From assembly GCA_022457065.1 (NCBI GenBank), contig JAJGBQ010000005.1:682001-746000 (forward strand): a stretch of DNA of 64,000 nucleotides, in the 5' to 3' direction. The position numbers were made by a program, and so were the translations under genes. A model generated the notes under the pieces. The model worked only from the letters and a program-made list of their open reading frames with translations, was not told where the DNA came from and made no database searches. Within the stretch, counting starts at the first letter, position 1. The number at the start of each line of letters is the position of its first letter. The DNA is from Curvularia sp. ZM96. Taxonomy: Eukaryota > Ascomycota > Dothideomycetes > Pleosporales > Pleosporaceae. Shown here one piece after another: positions 58,673 through 64,000 of this stretch.

Positions 58673-61600
58673 ATGGCGGACCACGAGGCTGTAGCAAGGC
58701 GAGCTGCAGGGCTGACGAAGCTCTTCAACGCCGTCATCCATGGTCATCGCGAACTCAAGACAGCATCTGATGGCAATCGATTTCTGGAAGCGCTGTGTTC
58801 TCAGGAGGATGCATCGAAGTGTGTCGAGTGTTTGGTTGCAGCTCCTGCTGGCCTGAACGCCGTCGCTAAGGCGTTTCGCTTCTCGGGCGATGGCGCTTTC
58901 CTGAACGGCCCAGCATCCGCCGTCCTGCTGCATCTCTCTCAGCCAACCGTCAAACAACTTTACGGAGGCCAATTCTTACAGCGCGTTCTGGAACAAATTG
59001 TACAGCCTCCAACATTTTGGAATACACTTGTTCAGGCACACGCCGCTCAGCTTCTCTCAGCAAATGGCACGCACGCCTTTGCCTGGCTCCTGTTGGAGCT
59101 GCTGTGCAGCCGCTCTGGTGACATCCCCGATGTAAGAGCCGTCGCGGAACAGACAGTCGCCAACAAGTCGCTCATCAATTCCGAATCTCTAGATGTCCGT
59201 AATCTAGGACATAAGATCAAGCATGTTCTGGAAAGTACTTCCGATGATTCTGTTGATGGACCTGGTGGCAGGCACGACAACGACTTGGCAGACTACCGCA
59301 AGATCAAAATCTTGCCAACGCCAGACGAATTCAATTCTGACGCGCAGCCATTCTACAGGCGTGCAGATTTCGTCGCTTCAGCTGCTCCAGAAAGCCGCAG
59401 CCTGATGCACCTCGACAATCAATTTCGCCTGCTGCGCGAGGACCTTCTGGGTGAACTGCGCAGCGACTTTCAGATTGCCATTGGCCAAAAGAAGGGACGG
59501 CGTAAAGTGGTGCTTGAAGGTCTCAGATATGCCGGCATCGAATGTGGTCCAGAAAGAAGACGCAAACCCTGCTCGCTGATGCTTTCTTGTCAACAGGGCA
59601 TTCCTCAGCTTCGTGGACTCAAAAACATGGCCGACCGCAAGAAGGAACTCATCAAAAACAAGAACATCTTGAAGCACCAATCTCTTGGCTGTCTCGTGAG
59701 CCACGGCAAAATCGTTGCTTTTGCAAGTGTAGATCGCAACGAGGACCTTCTTGCTCAGCAACCTCCTGTAGTCGTACTACGGATCGCCGACAGTGGTTCC
59801 TTTAGCAAGACCTTGATGGCGTGCAAGGTTGCCCGGGATCTTTCTTTTGTACAAGTGGACACCGCTGTGTTTTCATATGAGCCAATCCTGAAATGCCTCC
59901 AGTCTCTAACTGAGCTGCCGCTTGAAGACCAGCTGCTCAACCTCACGCCAGATTCCGCCGAAGCAGTCTCTGGTATCCAGCCAACTCGAGTTATCGAAAA
60001 GATTCGTGATCAATGGGAACAAGACATACAGGACATTGTTGAAAGCACACACCCCATCAATTTAGATCAAGCTCAAACAGAATCGCTGTTAGCTGGTCTG
60101 ATGAAAAGAGTTAGTCTAATACAAGGCCCCCCCGGTACCGGAAAAAGCTTCATCGGTTCGCTGATTGCCAAAATTCTGCATGACCATACGAAGGACACCA
60201 TTCTCATTCTGACTTACACGAATCATGCTCTCGATCAATTTCTCGAGGACATACAAAAAGCCGGTGTGCCATCTCACTCGATTGTGCGACTTGGTTCCAA
60301 GTCCTCAGCTGCTACCCAGGCACTGACCATCAGGAACCAGCCAAACAACTACAAAATGAGTAGCCAAACTTGGCATGAGATCAACAAACAACAGGACGAG
60401 TCTGAATCGTACCTCGATGCTCTTTTTCCCAAGGTGGCAAGGTTTGCTTCGGCGAACCTTGATCACAAAGCTATCCTTGAGTACTTGGAGTTTTCCGAAG
60501 ATTCGGAATATTTCGATGCATTTACCGTTCCACGGAACGAAGACGGTATGGCATTCGTTGCAAAGAAGAACAAGCAGGTTGACGCATACTATTTAATCAA
60601 AAGATGGTTCCAAGGCAAAGACGCCGGTATCTTTGCTCACCATGCAGCGCAGCATCACCCCCGCATCTGGCAGACCTCACCACAATCACGACTGAACTTC
60701 CAAACCAAGTGGCTAAAAGCTATATTGGAAGAGCAGGTCGCCGAGATCTCCAATCTGGCTAACAAATACAATGAATGCCGCACTCAAATTGAGAGTTTGT
60801 TTCGTGAGAAGGACTTCCATGTGCTCCAAAACAAGCGAGTCATTGGGTGCACCACCACAGCCGCTGCTATGTACACGGATCAGATCAGGAAAGCATCGCC
60901 TGGTATCATCTTGGTCGAGGAAGCTGGAGAAATACTCGAGAGCCATGTGTTGACAGCCCTGTCCCCATTATCAAAGCAGCTCATTTTGATCGGCGATCAT
61001 AAGCAACTTCGACCCAAAGTAAACAACTACGACTTGACAGTGGAAAAGGGCGATGGCTACAACCTCAATGTCTCTCTGTTTGAACGACTGGTACTCAGCG
61101 GCGTGCCGCATACTACCCTGATCAAACAGTACCGCATGCGCCCTGAAATATCTGCGCTTGTCAGGTCTCTCACTTATCCTGAGCTTCAAGATGCCGAGAA
61201 AACTCAAGGTCGGCCAGCACTGCGCGGCTTCCAAGACACCGTCATGTTTGTATCTCATTCACACCCAGAACTCAATGCGGTACAGATCGCTGATCGACGT
61301 GATGGTGGTGCCAAATCCAGCAAGGAGAATTTGTACGAAGCCGAAATGGTTCTCAAATGCGTGCGGTATCTGGGACAACAAGGCTATGGTACAGAAGAGC
61401 TCGTGGTGTTAACGCCTTACCTAGGCCAGCTGTACTTGCTGATCAATACACTGTCCAAAGACAATGACCCCATATTGAATGACCTGGACTCTCACGAGTT
61501 GATACAAGCCGGTCTGATAACACCAGCCAGCGCAAACATCGGCAAGCGCAAGCTTCGCATATCTACCATTGGTAAGTGGCCGCCTCCCAGTCGCAGCGGA

Positions 61601-64000
61601 CTCTAACACTGCCCCAGACAACTATCAAGGTGAAGAAAGTGATGTCGTCATTGCCTGTCTCACACGAAGCAATGCGGTTGGAGACATTGGCTTCATGTCA
61701 TCTCCCCAGCGTGTGAATGTGTTGCTCTCGCGAGCGCGGAACGCCCTCATAATAATTGGAAATCCAGAAACGTTCATGAACAGCCGCAAAGGTAAAGAGG
61801 TATGGATTCCGCTTATGAACCAGTTGAAGCGAGATGGACACATATACGATGGCTTTCCTGTCAAATGCGAACAACATCCAGAAAAGACAGCCCTATTGAC
61901 CAAGAAAGAGGAGTTTGACTCGATATGCCCGGATGGAGGCTGCTCTGAGCCTTGGTGAGTACCATTTCAAAGGTGTTGGCCAGAACTAACATATATCAGC
62001 GGCAAACTTCTCAAGTGTGGTGTCCATGCCTGCCCCAGGAAGTGCCATCAGTTGCAGGATCATTCTAAGATGAAATGCATGGCTATCGTGTCATCCACAT
62101 GTCTCAACAATCACACTACCACAAGAAAATGCCATGAAAAGGCTGCAGGACATTGTCTAAAATGCGAGGCTGAAATACGAGCGCAGGAAAAGAAACGTCA
62201 ACGAGACCATGACTTGGAAGTGGAACGACAAGCCAAACAGCGGGCATACGCTGCGCGTCTGGCAGAGATTGAAGAAGAGATTGAGCGTAAAAGGCGTATC
62301 TTACAAGACCAAGCCGAGGAGAAAGCCCGCAAGCAGACGTTGGAACAAAAGGAGCAGGATCTTCGCAACCTGCAAGAGAGGATTAACCGTCCTGCACAGC
62401 GACCAGCTGCGTCATCTTCACCACCCAAGACTTCAGCAAACGCATCTAGCGAAGCCAAAACATCATACCACAACCCCAGGGCGCCCAATGGGACGGAGAC
62501 CCGACCGGACAAGGCTACCGCCAATGGCAATTCCGCCTCTCCAAATCATAGTAACAGTCAGCCTAACGTGAACCAAAGCAAAGCAAGAGACGACTGGGAA
62601 TGGCAAAAGAAGTTTGAAGGTGCTGAAAACAAAGCATTGGACTCTTTGATGCCTATGATAGGTATGTGTACCTACCTCCACAATGCACGCGCGCTAACCT
62701 GGATTAGGACTGGAGTCTGTCAAAGATCAATTCCTTGCGATCAAAGTCAAAGTCGACACAGCAGTACGCCAAAATGTATCGCTGAAGGGAGAACGATTTG
62801 GAGCAGCTCTCTTGGGAAACCCCGGAACTGGTGCGTTTTATACATGGATGTGAAACTAGATTCCTAATGCATTATAGGCAAAACAACTGTGGCTCGTTAC
62901 TATGCCCAATTTCTGGTCGAGGTTGGAGCTCTTCCTGGAGGCGAGTTTTTTGAGAGCTCCGGATCATCCCTCGCAAGTGATGGTGTATCAGCGTGCAAAA
63001 AGCACATAGATGAAATCCTGCAAAAGGGCGGTGGCGTCTTCTTCATCGATGAAGCGTATCAGCTGGTTTCCGGAAACAGCCCTGGCGGCAAAGCAGTACT
63101 GGACTACCTACTCGCAGAGATCGAGAATCTCACTGGCAAAGTCGTGTTTGTATTGGCAGGCTACCATAAGCAAATGGAAGCCTTCTTCTCCCATAACCCC
63201 GGAATTCCAAGCCGCATACCAATTCAAATGGAGTTCCAGGATTATGAAGACCACGAGCTGCAGCAGATCTTCTGTCAGTACATCCAGAAGAAGTACCACG
63301 GGAACATGAAACTAGAAGACGGCATGAATGGTCTCTACGCTCGCATTGTTGCTCGAAGAATCGGTCGTGGTCGTGGTCGCGATGGCTTTGGTAATGCGCG
63401 CGAAGTGCAAAACAAGATTTCACAGATCACAGAACGCCAGGCAAAGCGTCTGCACCAAGAGCGAAGGGCTGGCGTTAAGCCGGATGACAACCTGTTGACC
63501 AAAGAAGATCTGATCGGTCCAGAGCCCTCTGCGGTGCTTAAAAACAACGCTGCATGGAAGAAACTCCAAACGCTTATCGGCTTGGCCTCTGTCAAGGAGT
63601 CGGTACAAGTTCTCCTCGATGGGATCCAGACCAACTATCAGCTTGAGTTGCAGGAGAAACCGATTATCCAGTACTCCTTGAATCGTTGCTTTATTGGTTC
63701 ACCAGGAACAGGTACAGTAGCCTAGTCTAGGGAATGTATGAGTGAAAACTAACCTTGTACATTATAGGGAAAACAAGTGTGGCCAAGATTTTTGGTCGTA
63801 TCTTGGCTGATATTGGTCTTCTATCCAGTGGTGAAGTGGTGGTCAAAAACCCTGCAGATTTCGTCGGCAGCGTACTAGGTGGGTCAGAAGCCAACACAAA
63901 AGCCATTCTAGCCTCAACCGTTGGCAAAGTTCTTATCATCGATGAGGCTTATATGCTCGCTGGCGGTGGAAAAACGGATATCTACAAAACCGCAGTCATT
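58673..64000 (+). CDS. ZNFX1-like helicase fused to tandem CbxX/CfxQ AAA ATPases, partial
   Basis: Exons 58673-61571, 61618-61954, 62000-62661, 62708-62830, 62878-63711 and 63768 to the edge give at least 1696 aa; the 3' end lies outside. A superfamily-1 helicase of the NFX1/UPF1 type comes first: Walker A GPPGTGKS (485-492), VEEAGEI, GDHKQLRP, QYRMRPEI, DNYQGEESDVVIA and LLSRARNALIIIGNP. A single NF-X1-like zinc finger follows (CGKLLKCGVHACPRKCH), then a charged coiled coil. Next come two CbxX/SpoVK-type AAA modules: GNPGTGKTTVA with FFIDEAYQL, and GSPGTGKTSVA with LIIDEAYML. Animal ZNFX1 works in RNA silencing and antiviral sensing; the role here is inference. The ATG at 58673 starts the conserved part. 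Confidence 0.9.

Overview
The window looks like nuclear DNA of a filamentous ascomycete. Genes are split by short GT-AG introns, mostly 45-60 nt. Housekeeping proteins are recognisably fungal, and the secreted enzymes and protein styles suggest a plant-associated Dothideomycete, probably Pleosporales. The species level is not determined. All gene models were built by hand from the sequence: splice sites were chosen so that reading frames stay open and every complete model has a coding length divisible by three.

Layout. 1-10 kb holds housekeeping genes: lipin/PAH1 (minus strand, cut by the left edge), a membrane-anchored fibronectin-III/coiled-coil protein, TAF9, CMC1, a short-chain dehydrogenase and UTP11. 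11-16.5 kb holds two secreted plant-cell-wall enzymes, a PL3 pectate lyase with a CBM1 and a GH43 galactanase-like enzyme with a CBM35-like tail, then an Efm2-like methyltransferase. 18.6-21.5 kb holds an unrecognised 517-aa protein and a tiny two-exon zinc-ribbon protein.

21.7-43.3 kb is the highlight: a galactosaminogalactan (GAG) exopolysaccharide cluster. It contains a giant PelF-like GT4 membrane glycosyltransferase (Gtb3/Gt4c type, 3070 aa), the deacetylase Agd3 (CE18), the endo-galactosaminidase Ega3 (GH114) and the UDP-glucose 4-epimerase Uge3. A Zn2Cys6 transcription factor follows at 44.6-46.9 kb. Uge3 would supply UDP-galactose and UDP-GalNAc, Gtb3 would polymerise and export the chain, Agd3 would deacetylate GalNAc outside the cell, and Ega3 would cut deacetylated stretches. 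The order matches my memory of the Aspergillus fumigatus cluster, but no sph3 (GH135) gene can be seen. The 4.6 kb between ega3 and uge3, where sph3 would sit, has no convincing gene.

48-58 kb returns to housekeeping: Ran GTPase, the proteasome chaperone Nas2, a DH-PH RhoGEF, the SBDS-like protein Rtc3 and a conserved fungal protein with a cysteine-rich tail. From 58.7 kb to the right edge runs one very large gene for an NFX1/ZNFX1-like helicase fused to tandem CbxX/CfxQ-type AAA ATPases. It is cut by the window edge.
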